Of a stretch of DNA of 64,000 nucleotides, positions 27,829-35,755 are shown piece by piece. The first letter of the stretch is position 1. Each line of letters opens with the position of its first letter. Below the pieces are notes generated by a model. That model saw only the letters and a list, made by a program, of their open reading frames with translations, did no database searches and was not told where the DNA came from. Both the position numbers and the translations under genes were made by a program. Origin of the DNA: Dactylosporangium sp. AC04546 (GTDB lineage Bacteria > Actinomycetota > Actinomycetes > Mycobacteriales > Micromonosporaceae); NCBI RefSeq assembly GCF_022095675.1, contig NZ_JAHYSG010000013.1, forward strand, positions 91,281 to 155,280, written 5' to 3'.

Positions 27829-28170
27829 ATGAAGGTATCAGCGGTTCTGCGAAGGTGGGTAACCCGTGCGTCAGTGGTAACCGCCTTGTCATTGGGCTTC
27901 GGCGTGTTGGTCGCTTCGCCGGCTTCGGCGTACCCCACCGGGTGCAACCTCATGTCCGCCACCGTAACTTGGGGCTGGGAAGGGGGGAATTATGCGTACT
28001 GTTTCGCTGGGTCGGGCACGTACCAGGTGGCAATTACCTGCAGAACCCTCAACAGTCCGGTTTTGTACAATTATTCCGGTCCCGTCAGGACTGTTGGATC
28101 TGGGCTGAGGTCCGAAATGTACTGTCCGTACGGCCAGACTCTCGAGTCCTACCAGCGGTATCTCACCTGA
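27829..28170 (+). CDS. Small secreted Cys-containing protein, element B cargo
   Basis: 113 residues, beginning MKVSAVLRRWVTRASVVTAL, with a clear signal peptide and cleavage after ASPASA. The mature 80 residues contain four Cys (GCNLM, AYCFAG, ITCRT, EMYCPYG), so two disulfides are possible, and many Tyr/Gly/Thr. GGAGG precedes the ATG by four bases. No domain is recognised. It sits where the 5' half of the integrase should be, so a rearrangement brought it here. Confidence 0.65.
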   Translation: MKVSAVLRRWVTRASVVTALSLGFGVLVASPASAYPTGCNLMSATVTWGWEGGNYAYCFAGSGTYQVAITCRTLNSPVLYNYSGPVRTVGSGLRSEMYCPYGQTLESYQRYLT

Positions 28171-28180
28171 TCTCTAGTAG

Positions 28181-28489
28181 CTGCGGATCGCGCTGCACGG
28201 ATGCGGGCTGTTCGCGGCCGGCCTGTACCAGCTGGCCTATGCTGCGCAGACGTTCGAAGCAGGCCGTCCGGCCGTCAACTCCTTCAGTGAGCGCGACTAC
28301 AAGGATCTCGAAGGCGTGCTCGACGCGTACACCGTCCCGGCCGTTGACCCGGATGATCCCAGCAAGCTCAAGGAAGGTGGGACCGGCCAGCCGGTACGGC
28401 TCACGCAGTACGAACTGGTCCGCATCTCTGATCCCGAACGTGCCGCCAAGGCGGCCGCTGAAGCGGACAACACTGACACCGGCACGTGA
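28181..28489 (+). pseudogene. C-terminal fragment of an unknown element protein
   Basis: 103 open codons after two in-frame TAG (28175-28180), with no plausible start, ending TGA 28487-28489. Sequence such as FSERDYKDLEGVLDAYTVPA and TQYELVRISDPERAAKAAAE has normal coding composition, so this is the tail of a real gene whose front was deleted. Function unknown. Confidence 0.5.
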
Positions 28490-28560
28490 CGAGCGGCTCG
28501 CCAACACAGCTCGGCGGCTCCCTGTCGCTGCGCCACACAGCTCATGATCAAATGCCGTGT

Positions 28561-28578
28561 GGACTATGCGCGGACCAG
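28561..28578 (+). repeat. 18-bp direct repeat inside right end of element B
   Basis: Exact copy of 26088-26105, 52 bp before the right att copy. Same orientation as the left copy. Confidence 0.55.
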
Positions 28579-28630
28579 ACCGGGGCGCACGCGAACGTCG
28601 CCGCAGCTCAGAGGCGATTCCGCGTACGGG

Positions 28631-28699
28631 CTGTAAATCCGTCGCGAAAGCTACAGAGGTTCGAATTCTCTACCCGCCACAGGCAGTGAGAAGCGCCCC
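28631..28699 (+). repeat. Direct repeat (attachment site) of element B, right copy
   Basis: Duplicate of the 3' half of tRNA-Tyr, one mismatch in 69 bases relative to 25937-26005. It lacks the 5' half of the tRNA, so it is not a functional gene. A terminator-like hairpin (28692-28726, imperfect) follows as in the left copy. Confidence 0.9.
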
Positions 28700-28734
28700 T
28701 TGCCGGAGAGATCCGGTAGGGGCGCTCTCGTATT

Positions 28735-29235
28735 TCAGCCCGTCGGCGGGAACAGGCGGCGCAGGGTCGGGGCCACCGCGGCAGCGAACGGGCCGTCGTC
28801 GTCATCCCTGTGCCACAGCGTCCAGAGCACGACGCCCATCGTGATGTGGACGTCCGGGGTCTCCGCGGCGGCCACGAGCACCGCCTTCGGGTATGGCGTC
28901 AGCAAGCGGCGGACCAGGACGCCCTCGCCCGAGAGCGCCTCGATCGGGACCGGCAGGTGGCCCAGCCAGTTCAGCAGCGCTGCCGCCTGGTCGACCGGGT
29001 CGGGCAGCGCGGCGGACAGGCGGCGACGGAGGTCGGCGTCGGGCAGGTGGGCCGCCTCCTCGCCGGAAACGGCCTGCAATGGGCCGAACAGGGCCGGTGG
29101 GACGCCATAGGCGGCCAGGAACCGCAGGCCTGGCGGTCGGAACTGCGGGTCGCGGTCGTGGAGGTCGAGCAGCTCGATCAGTGGGCCGAGGAACGAGCCC
29201 AGCATGCCCGGAACGCCACAGCTCGCCTGGAACAC
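28735..29235 (-). CDS. Hypothetical protein, probably the 3' part of a frameshifted gene
   Basis: 166 codons from a GTG at 29235, leucine- and proline-rich, mainly helical in appearance, ending just inside the right border of element B. No domain is recognised. The codon pattern is native. The frame upstream continues as the 29178-29438 frame in another phase with equally good coding composition, which suggests one gene of about 230 codons broken by an indel near 29180-29280. Confidence 0.5.
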   Translation of the reverse strand: MFQASCGVPGMLGSFLGPLIELLDLHDRDPQFRPPGLRFLAAYGVPPALFGPLQAVSGEEAAHLPDADLRRRLSAALPDPVDQAAALLNWLGHLPVPIEALSGEGVLVRRLLTPYPKAVLVAAAETPDVHITMGVVLWTLWHRDDDDGPFAAAVAPTLRRLFPPTG

Positions 29236-29438
29236 ACACAGGCCTGTCGGGTCGGCGGCGCCTTCTCAACGCACCGTGCCGTGGTGGTCACGACGCGGCC
29301 GTCGCGGTCGAGGAACTCCAGCGTCGGGCCGCCGAGGCAGCGGCAGATGTCGCCGGTCGGCTGGCCGGTAGTGGTCAGCGTTGTGAGCGTCGCCACGTCG
29401 GGGATCGGGCGGCCGGCGACCCTCGCCGCGTGGATCAC
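29178..29438 (-). pseudogene. Probable 5' part of a frameshifted gene
   Basis: 86 codons from ATG 29438, MIHAARVAGRPIPDVATLTT. The first 60 codons look native and contain GGPTLEFLDRDGRVVTTTAR, a small beta-rich segment. The last 25 become Cys/Arg/Ala-rich, typical of reading past a frameshift. It overlaps the frame 28735-29235. A sequencing error cannot be excluded. Confidence 0.45.
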
Positions 29439-29445
29439 AGGTGGA

Positions 29446-30555
29446 TCACAGCAGGACGAGGTCGTCGCGGTGGACGACCTCGCGCTCGTACGCCGGGCCC
29501 AGCGCCGCGGCCAGTTCGCCCGTCGAGCGGCCCAGGAGCGGTGGGAGTTCCGTGGCGTCGTAGTTCACCAGGCCGCGGGCGACCGGGACGCCCGCCAGGT
29601 CCACCAGGTCGACCGGGTCGCCGGCCGCGAAGCGGCCGTCCACGGCCGTGATGCCCGCCGGGAGCAGGGACGCCTTGCGGCCCACCACCGCCTGCACCGC
29701 GCCCGCGTCCAGGTGCAGGCGGCCGCGCGGCGCCGTCGCGTGGGCGAGCCAGAACAGGCGAGCCTGCGGGCGTTCGCGCAGGCGGTGGAACAGGGTGCCG
29801 ATCTCCTCGCCGGCCAGCACGCGGGGCGCCTGCGGGGCCGAGGCCAGGACCACCGGGATGCCGTTCGTGGTCGCGATCCGCGCCGCCTCCACCTTCGTCA
29901 CCATGCCGCCGGTGCCGACGCCGGCCTTGCCGGGGCGGCGGATGTCGACGCCGGACAGGTCCTCGAGCGAGCGGACGTCCGTGATCGGGACGGAGGTGGG
30001 GAGCGACGGGTCGCCCGTGTACAGGCCGGGGACGTCCGAGAGCAGGACCAGCAGGTCGGCGTGGACCAGCGCGGCGACCAGGGCGGCCAGGCGGTCGTTG
30101 TCGCCGAAGCGGATCTCCTCCGTCGCGACCGTGTCGTTCTCGTTGACGATCGGGACGGCGTGCAGGTCGAGCAGGCGGCGAAGGGTTCGATACGCGTTGC
30201 GGTAGTGCGCGCGGCGGGTCACGTCGTCGACCGTGAGCAGGATCTGGCCGACCACGCGGTCGTGGCGGGCGAACGCGTCGTTGTACGCCCGCATGAGCAG
30301 GCCCTGGCCGACGCTCGCCGCCGCCTGCTGGGTCGCCAGGTCGCGCGGGCGGCGGGACAGGCCCAGCGGGGCCAGGCCGGCGGCGATCGCGCCCGAGGAG
30401 ACCAGCACGACCTCGGCCCTGGTCGCGGCCAGCGCGTCCACAAGGGCGTCTACCCGGGCGGTGTCCAGGCCGCCGGTCGCGGTGGTCAGCGACGACGACC
30501 CGACCTTGACCACGATCCGCCGAGCCTCGGTGACCTGTTCCCGCACGCCGACCAT
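29446..30555 (-). CDS. proB: Glutamate 5-kinase
   Basis: First step of proline biosynthesis: ATP-dependent phosphorylation of glutamate to glutamyl-5-phosphate. 369 residues. The amino acid kinase domain (about 12-255) has KVGSSSL at the start, VLVSSGAIAAGLAPLGL near 50 and the feedback-loop segment PIVNENDTV near 133. A PUA domain (about 275-355) follows. The ATG at 30555 is preferred. The next proline gene (proA) is not adjacent in this window. Confidence 0.96.
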   Translation of the reverse strand: MVGVREQVTEARRIVVKVGSSSLTTATGGLDTARVDALVDALAATRAEVVLVSSGAIAAGLAPLGLSRRPRDLATQQAAASVGQGLLMRAYNDAFARHDRVVGQILLTVDDVTRRAHYRNAYRTLRRLLDLHAVPIVNENDTVATEEIRFGDNDRLAALVAALVHADLLVLLSDVPGLYTGDPSLPTSVPITDVRSLEDLSGVDIRRPGKAGVGTGGMVTKVEAARIATTNGIPVVLASAPQAPRVLAGEEIGTLFHRLRERPQARLFWLAHATAPRGRLHLDAGAVQAVVGRKASLLPAGITAVDGRFAAGDPVDLVDLAGVPVARGLVNYDATELPPLLGRSTGELAAALGPAYEREVVHRDDLVLL

Positions 30556-30598
30556 CTTGCCGCCTGCTCCCCGCGGACTCGCGGTAGGTTCCCATATC

Positions 30599-30913
30599 GT
30601 GGCCGACGAGGACTACGCCGAACTGGTGCTCACGGTGGTCGAGCGCATCCCGCCCGGGCGGGTCATGTCGTACGGCGCGATCGCCGAATATCTGGGCCAG
30701 GGTGGCCCGCGGCAGGTGGGGGCGGTGATGTCCCACTACGGCGGCGGCGTCCCCTGGCACCGGGTCGTCGCCGCGAACGGCCGGCTGGTACCGGGCCATG
30801 AGCAGGAGGCCCTCCGGCGGCACCGCCAGGAGCTGACCCCGCTGCGCGGCGACAAGGTCGACATGCGCAAGGCCGCCTGGTGGCCCGAAGAAGACGCCGA
30901 CCAGGACAACTAG
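30599..30913 (+). CDS. Alkyltransferase-like protein (MGMT fold without the active Cys)
   Basis: 104 residues from a GTG at 30599. The MGMT DNA-binding fold is clear (GRVMSYGAIAEYLG then GAVMSHYGGG), but the acceptor motif PCHR reads P52-W53-H54-R55. Such ATL proteins bind O6-alkylguanine without repairing it and, in characterised cases, hand lesions to nucleotide excision repair. It is divergent from proB and converges on the gamma-glutamyltransferase gene with a 4-bp tail overlap. Confidence 0.88.
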   Translation: MADEDYAELVLTVVERIPPGRVMSYGAIAEYLGQGGPRQVGAVMSHYGGGVPWHRVVAANGRLVPGHEQEALRRHRQELTPLRGDKVDMRKAAWWPEEDADQDN

Positions 30914-32334
30914 AGCAGCAGCCCGATCCCGCCCCGTCGCGGGTCGCCGGCCGCCCCCGCCAGCCCGACCGCGCTGACACCGCCGAAATAGTGATCGAGA
31001 CGGTCCCAGTGCTGCACGGTGAATCCGGCCGCGACGAGCGCGTCGGAAGCGACAGCGGGAAAGCCGGCCTCCAGATGTACGACATCGGCGACCACGTGAA
31101 ACCGCGGACGCCGGATCGCCGTGCGCATGTCGTCGCCGTCGACCAGCACGTTGACCAGGGTCTGCAGCAGGGCCGTGCGGATTCGCGTGGCGCCGGCCGA
31201 CCCGATGCCCATCACCAGGCCGTCGGGGGACGTCACCACGGTCGGGCACATGCACGACGCCATCCGCTCTCCGGGACCGACGCCGGGGAGGACGAGGTCG
31301 CCCTCGCCGAGCATGGAGTTCAGGTGTACCCCCAGATCCGGCAGCCAGACGCCGGAGCCGATCCCCAGCGTCACCGTGACCACGCACGCGTTCCCAGCAG
31401 GGTCGACGACGGAGATGTTCGTCGTGTCGCCGATCCGCTGGCTCCCCGCGGCGCGCAACGCGTTGGCGAGGGCAACGGTCCGGGCACCGGGCGACGAAAG
31501 ATCGGCCGGTAGCGCGGCCACCGTGGCGACGAAGTCGTTGAGGTCGGCGCGAGCCTGCACGGAAGCCCCCGCCAGCGGCGCCGAGACGACGGGCACCGAC
31601 AGCACCCGGTACGCCGCGAGGTCGGCAGCGGTGAGCACACCCCCGCCCGCCTGCACGACGTCGGCCATCAGGCGACCGACCCGGCCGGTGTAGAAGGCGG
31701 CCGGCCCCTCCTCGGCCAGGATGCCGAGGGCGACGTCGAGTCCGGGGTGGTGCAGCAGCTCGCCGCCTTCGAGGAGCTTGCCGCCCGGCGCGTACACCGC
31801 CGCCCCGAGCCCCGGCAGCATCGCCGGCGCTATCGAGGCGAGCGTCGACGCGTGGGGGTGCGGCAGCAGGGTGCCGCTGCGGGCCAGCGACGCGGCCGGC
31901 GTGACGACCCGCTGCCAGGGCAGCCGGCCCCAGCGGCGGTGCAGCGTGGCCATCCCAGCCGGCACGCCCGGGACGCCGACGCTCGACGCCCCGATCTCGT
32001 ACCGCTGGGGCACCCCGCCGAACGCGATCGAGATCGGCACCATCGGCGCCGCCGCGCGCCCGGCGTCGAGGCCGGGCACCGCGCAGAAGAAGTCGAGGCA
32101 GGTCGTGGTCCCGGTGGCCGCCTCGTAGTAGGTGGCGAACCCGCCGCCGGCCAGGCCGGTCAGCACGCTCTCGGCGACGCAGCTGGCCAGCGTGGCGGCC
32201 ACGGCGGCGTCGGCGGCCGAGCCCCCGGACGCCAGAACGCGCAGCCCGATCTCGGCAGTGGCCGGATGGCCGGCAGCTACGCCCGCAACGACCGTTTTTT
32301 GTGAGGAAATCTCGCGGTAGCATCCGTGGACCAT
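30910..32334 (-). CDS. ggt: Gamma-glutamyltransferase family protein
   Basis: Ntn-hydrolase of 474 residues that would autocleave before the Thr at the head of T304-T305-N-I-S; glutathione-type GGTs use TTHxS here. The N-terminal GGSAADAAVAATLASCVAES and GLAGGGFATYYE match the family. There is no signal peptide, so it may act inside the cell or on a non-glutathione gamma-glutamyl substrate. ATG 32334 is the only good start and overlaps the start of the divergent transporter gene (shared CATG). Confidence 0.88.
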   Translation of the reverse strand: MVHGCYREISSQKTVVAGVAAGHPATAEIGLRVLASGGSAADAAVAATLASCVAESVLTGLAGGGFATYYEAATGTTTCLDFFCAVPGLDAGRAAAPMVPISIAFGGVPQRYEIGASSVGVPGVPAGMATLHRRWGRLPWQRVVTPAASLARSGTLLPHPHASTLASIAPAMLPGLGAAVYAPGGKLLEGGELLHHPGLDVALGILAEEGPAAFYTGRVGRLMADVVQAGGGVLTAADLAAYRVLSVPVVSAPLAGASVQARADLNDFVATVAALPADLSSPGARTVALANALRAAGSQRIGDTTNISVVDPAGNACVVTVTLGIGSGVWLPDLGVHLNSMLGEGDLVLPGVGPGERMASCMCPTVVTSPDGLVMGIGSAGATRIRTALLQTLVNVLVDGDDMRTAIRRPRFHVVADVVHLEAGFPAVASDALVAAGFTVQHWDRLDHYFGGVSAVGLAGAAGDPRRGGIGLLL

Positions 32335-33673
32335 GAGTCACCCGTCGGGATCACTGCCCGGCCGCGTGCGCGCGGGGTACGCACTCGGCTCCCTCGTCAC
32401 CGGGGCCTTCGGCACCGTGCCGGGACTGTTGCTGCTGCCCTACCTGACCGACACGCTCGGCGTAGCCGCCGGGATCGCCGGGCTGCTGGTGCTCGCGCCG
32501 AAGGCGTGGGATGTGCTGATCAACCCGGTTGCCGGGCGGATTTCCGATCGTACCCGCACATCGATGGGTGCCCGGCGACCGTTTCTGCTCGTCGGGGGCC
32601 TCGCGCTGGCCGTCCTCTTCGCGCTGATCTTCGCCGCGCCGGTGCGCTCCGCCGGCTACGTCGCGCTGGTCTTCCTGGCCGCGGCCACCGCGTTCGCGTT
32701 CTACCAGGTGCCCTACGTCGCGATGCCGGCCGAGATGACCGACGACTACGCCGAGCGGACCCGCCTGATGACCTGGCGGGTGGCGTTCCTGGCGCTGGCG
32801 ATCCTGGTCTCCGGCGCGCTGTCGCCGATGGTCACGAAGCAGTTCGGCGACGGCATCCCGGGCCATCGAGCGATGGGCGTCTTCGTCGCCATCCTGATTG
32901 TCCTCGGTACCGTCGGATCCTTCGTCGGCACCAGGAGCGCACCCACCGGCAAGGTCCTGCCCAGCGAGCCGTCGTTCGGCGCGCAGTTGCGGGTCGTGCG
33001 GGGCAACCGCCCGTTCCGGCTGCTGCTGGTCTGCTTCGTCGTCCAGGCGGCCGGCATCGGCACCATGCTGGCCGGCGTCAGCTACTTCGCGACCCAGATC
33101 CTGGAGTCGCCCGACACCGGCGCGACCGTGCTGTTCGCCTGCTTCGTCGGCCCGGCCCTGCTGGTGATGCCGATCTGGACCCGGGTCGGCCGGCGGGTCG
33201 GCAAGCTGCGGGCCTACGTGCTCGCCTCGGTCATCTTCGCTGTCGCCGCCGCGCTGCTCGCGCTGGCGCCGATCCTGCCGGCGGTCGTCGTGTACGTGAT
33301 CACCGGCCTGGTCGGCGGCGGGTACGCCGGCCAGCAGGTCTTCGGCCTGGCCATGCTGCCGGACTGCATCGCGTACGACGCCGAGCGCACCGGCCGCCGC
33401 CAGGCCGGCGTCTTCACCGGCCTGTGGACGGCCGGCGAGACGCTCGGGCTCGCGCTCGGGCCGGGCCTCTTCGCCGTGCTGCTCGCCGCGTTCGGGTACG
33501 TCTCCAGCGAGACCGGCGAGGCCGCGCTGCAGACGGGCACGGCCAAGCTCGGCGTGCTGCTCGGCTTCACCGTCGTGCCCGCGGTCGTCGTCGCGGTCGC
33601 ATTGTTCGCCTTACGGGGATACGACCTGGACGAGCGACGGCTCGTTGAGGTCAACGAGGAGGTACCAGCATGA
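32333..33673 (+). CDS. GPH-type MFS sugar/cation symporter
   Basis: 446 residues, twelve spans. The N-terminal LGSLVTGAFGTVPGLLLLPY followed by AWDVLINPVAGRISDRT is typical of the glycoside-pentoside-hexuronide:cation symporter family; the NPxxGxxSD motif is intact. The stop overlaps the start of the PLP enzyme gene in ATGA, so transporter and enzyme form an operon. Substrate unknown. Confidence 0.88.
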   Translation: MSHPSGSLPGRVRAGYALGSLVTGAFGTVPGLLLLPYLTDTLGVAAGIAGLLVLAPKAWDVLINPVAGRISDRTRTSMGARRPFLLVGGLALAVLFALIFAAPVRSAGYVALVFLAAATAFAFYQVPYVAMPAEMTDDYAERTRLMTWRVAFLALAILVSGALSPMVTKQFGDGIPGHRAMGVFVAILIVLGTVGSFVGTRSAPTGKVLPSEPSFGAQLRVVRGNRPFRLLLVCFVVQAAGIGTMLAGVSYFATQILESPDTGATVLFACFVGPALLVMPIWTRVGRRVGKLRAYVLASVIFAVAAALLALAPILPAVVVYVITGLVGGGYAGQQVFGLAMLPDCIAYDAERTGRRQAGVFTGLWTAGETLGLALGPGLFAVLLAAFGYVSSETGEAALQTGTAKLGVLLGFTVVPAVVVAVALFALRGYDLDERRLVEVNEEVPA

Positions 33674-35082
33674 CAGCGCTGCCGGAGCACGGAGTGCCGG
33701 CCGAGGAGGTCCTGCGGGAGCTTTCGAAGCTGCGCGAGCGCGACCTGCCGACGCACGGCGGGCGGCTCTTCGCCTACGTCTACGACCCGGGCCTGGCCGG
33801 CCTGGACGAGCTGGCCGCCGCCGCGCACGCTACGTCGGCGCACGTCAACGGCCTCGACCCGACCGCGTTCCCGTCGCTGCTGGCGATGGAGAACGACCTG
33901 GTGGCGGCCGCGGCGCGGGTGCTGTCCGGCCCGCCGACGACGGTCGGCAGCGTCACCAGCGGTGGCACGGAGTCGCTGATCCTCGCGGTCAAGGCCGCCC
34001 GCGACGCCCGCCCGGACGTCGACCGGCCGCGCCTGGTCATGCCGGTGACCGCGCACGCCGCGCTGGCGAAGGCGGCCGCCTACCTTCGAGTGGAGCTGGA
34101 CACGGTACCGGTGGATCCGTCCACATTGCGGGTGGATCCCGCGGCGGTCGCGGCCGCGATCCGCCCCGAGACGGTGCTCGTGGCGTGTTCGGCGCCCTCC
34201 TACGCCCACGGCCTCGTCGACCCCGTCGAGCCGATCGCCGCCGCGGCGGCCGCGGCCGGGGTCCGCTGCCACGTGGACGCCTGCTTCGGTGGCTGGACGC
34301 TGCCGTACCTGCGCCGCCTCGGCGAGCCGATCCCGCCGTTCGACTTCGCGGTGCCGGGCGTGACGAGCATGTCGGTCGATCTCCACAAGTACGCCTACGT
34401 ACCGAAGGGCGTCTCCGTCCTGCTGCACCGGGACGAGGAGCTGCGGGCGCCGCAGTACTTCGGCTACGCGGACTGGCCGGGGTACACGATGGTCAACCCG
34501 GTCATCTCGTCGACCCGCTCGGGCGGCCCGATCGCCGCGGCCTGGGCGGTGATGCGGCACATCGGCGACGCCGGCTACCTGTCGCTGGCCGCCACCACGC
34601 TGGAGGCGACGCGGGGGCTGGCGTCCGCGGTGGCCGCGGTCGACGGGCTTCATCTGGTACCCGTGGAGTCGACGGTCGTCGCCTTCATGTCCACCGACGT
34701 GAACCTCTTCGTGCTGGCCGACGAGCTGGCGGCGCGGGGCTGGCACACGCAGCCGCAGTTCCGGCACGGCGAGCTGCCGGCGTCGGTGCACCTCACGGTG
34801 ACGGCCGCGGTCGCGCCGCGGGTCTCCGAGTTCGCGTCGGACCTGGCGGACGCGGTAGCGGCGGCGCGCGCGTTCGGGCCGGTCGCCCTGCCTGACGGTG
34901 TGCTCGACCTGGTGGGCTCGGCCTCGGCGGCCGATCTGGCCGGCTTCCTGGGCTTCTCGCCCGACGGCGGCCTGCCGGACCGGATGGCCGTGGTCAACAC
35001 GCTGCTCGACGCCGCCCCGCCGGCCGTCCGCGAGCGGCTGCTCGTGTCGTTCCTCAGCCTGCTCCAGCGCCCGTCCTGGTGA
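33670..35082 (+). CDS. PLP-dependent lyase/decarboxylase, sphingosine-1-phosphate-lyase-like
   Basis: 470 residues of the group II decarboxylase/S1P lyase fold. The cofactor Lys is K240 in SVDLHKYAYVPKG; the aspartate pairing with the pyridine is in CHVDACFGGW; the phosphate-binding SGGTESL is near 98. The SVDLHKYAYVPKG motif favours the S1P-lyase group over glutamate decarboxylases. It is translationally coupled to the upstream transporter. Bacteria of this type rarely make sphingolipids, so a phosphoethanolamine-like substrate is only a guess. Confidence 0.85.
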   Translation: MTALPEHGVPAEEVLRELSKLRERDLPTHGGRLFAYVYDPGLAGLDELAAAAHATSAHVNGLDPTAFPSLLAMENDLVAAAARVLSGPPTTVGSVTSGGTESLILAVKAARDARPDVDRPRLVMPVTAHAALAKAAAYLRVELDTVPVDPSTLRVDPAAVAAAIRPETVLVACSAPSYAHGLVDPVEPIAAAAAAAGVRCHVDACFGGWTLPYLRRLGEPIPPFDFAVPGVTSMSVDLHKYAYVPKGVSVLLHRDEELRAPQYFGYADWPGYTMVNPVISSTRSGGPIAAAWAVMRHIGDAGYLSLAATTLEATRGLASAVAAVDGLHLVPVESTVVAFMSTDVNLFVLADELAARGWHTQPQFRHGELPASVHLTVTAAVAPRVSEFASDLADAVAAARAFGPVALPDGVLDLVGSASAADLAGFLGFSPDGGLPDRMAVVNTLLDAAPPAVRERLLVSFLSLLQRPSW

Positions 35083-35088
35083 GACCGC

Positions 35089-35122
35089 ATCGGGGGACCA
35101 GGCTTGTGCCCGGCCCCCCGAT
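35089..35122 (+). terminator. Imperfect G+C hairpin after the PLP enzyme gene
   Basis: ATCGGGGG and CCCCCCGAT flank a 15-base region with further partial pairing, beginning 6 bp past the stop. No clear T-run follows; a probable but weak terminator. Confidence 0.5.
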
Positions 35123-35236
35123 CCCCCGATATACCAGTCCGACGAACGAGTGGGCTGGATATCGACAACACGCGCTGGACGCCCCTGACGTTGTGGCGGG
35201 AATCCGACAGTCGATCCTGGGAGTAGGCTGAAGGTC

Positions 35237-35746
35237 ATGTCGAGCGTGCTGGGTGAGCCGATCAAGTTCGTGCTCAACTGGGGTCGGCGCTATTCCCTGT
35301 GGGTGTTCAACTTCGGGCTGGCCTGCTGCGCCATCGAGTTCATCGCCACGTCCATGGGGCGGCACGACTTCATGCGGCTCGGCGTGATCCCGTTCGCCCA
35401 CGGCCCCCGCCAGGCCGACCTCATGGTCGTCTCGGGCACCGTGACCGACAAGATGGCGCCGGCCGTGAAGCGGCTCTACGACCAGATGCCCGATCCGAAG
35501 TACGTGATCAGCTTCGGCGCCTGCTCGAACTGCGGCGGCCCGTACTGGGACTCCTACTCGGTCACCAAGGGCGTCGACCAGCTCATCCCGGTCGACGTGT
35601 ACGTGCCCGGCTGCCCGCCGCGGCCCGAGGCGCTCCTGCACGGCATCATGCGGCTCCAGGAGAAGATCGCCGGCGAGCAGTCCGGCCTGGGCGGGGTGCA
35701 GCGCCCGGACGTGCGCGCTCTGTCCGCGCCCCCGGTGCGCCCGTAG
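35237..35746 (+). CDS. nuoB: NADH-quinone oxidoreductase subunit B
   Basis: Holds cluster N2, the last iron-sulfur centre before quinone. 169 residues with the four expected ligands C30, C31, C96 and C126 ([20 protein letters not shown]). ATG 35237 matches the family N-terminus. It begins a nuoB-nuoC-nuoH run that is separate by 15 kb from nuoI-N; no nuoA or nuoD is adjacent. Confidence 0.94.
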   Translation: MSSVLGEPIKFVLNWGRRYSLWVFNFGLACCAIEFIATSMGRHDFMRLGVIPFAHGPRQADLMVVSGTVTDKMAPAVKRLYDQMPDPKYVISFGACSNCGGPYWDSYSVTKGVDQLIPVDVYVPGCPPRPEALLHGIMRLQEKIAGEQSGLGGVQRPDVRALSAPPVRP

Positions 35747-35755
35747 GATCGGCGC

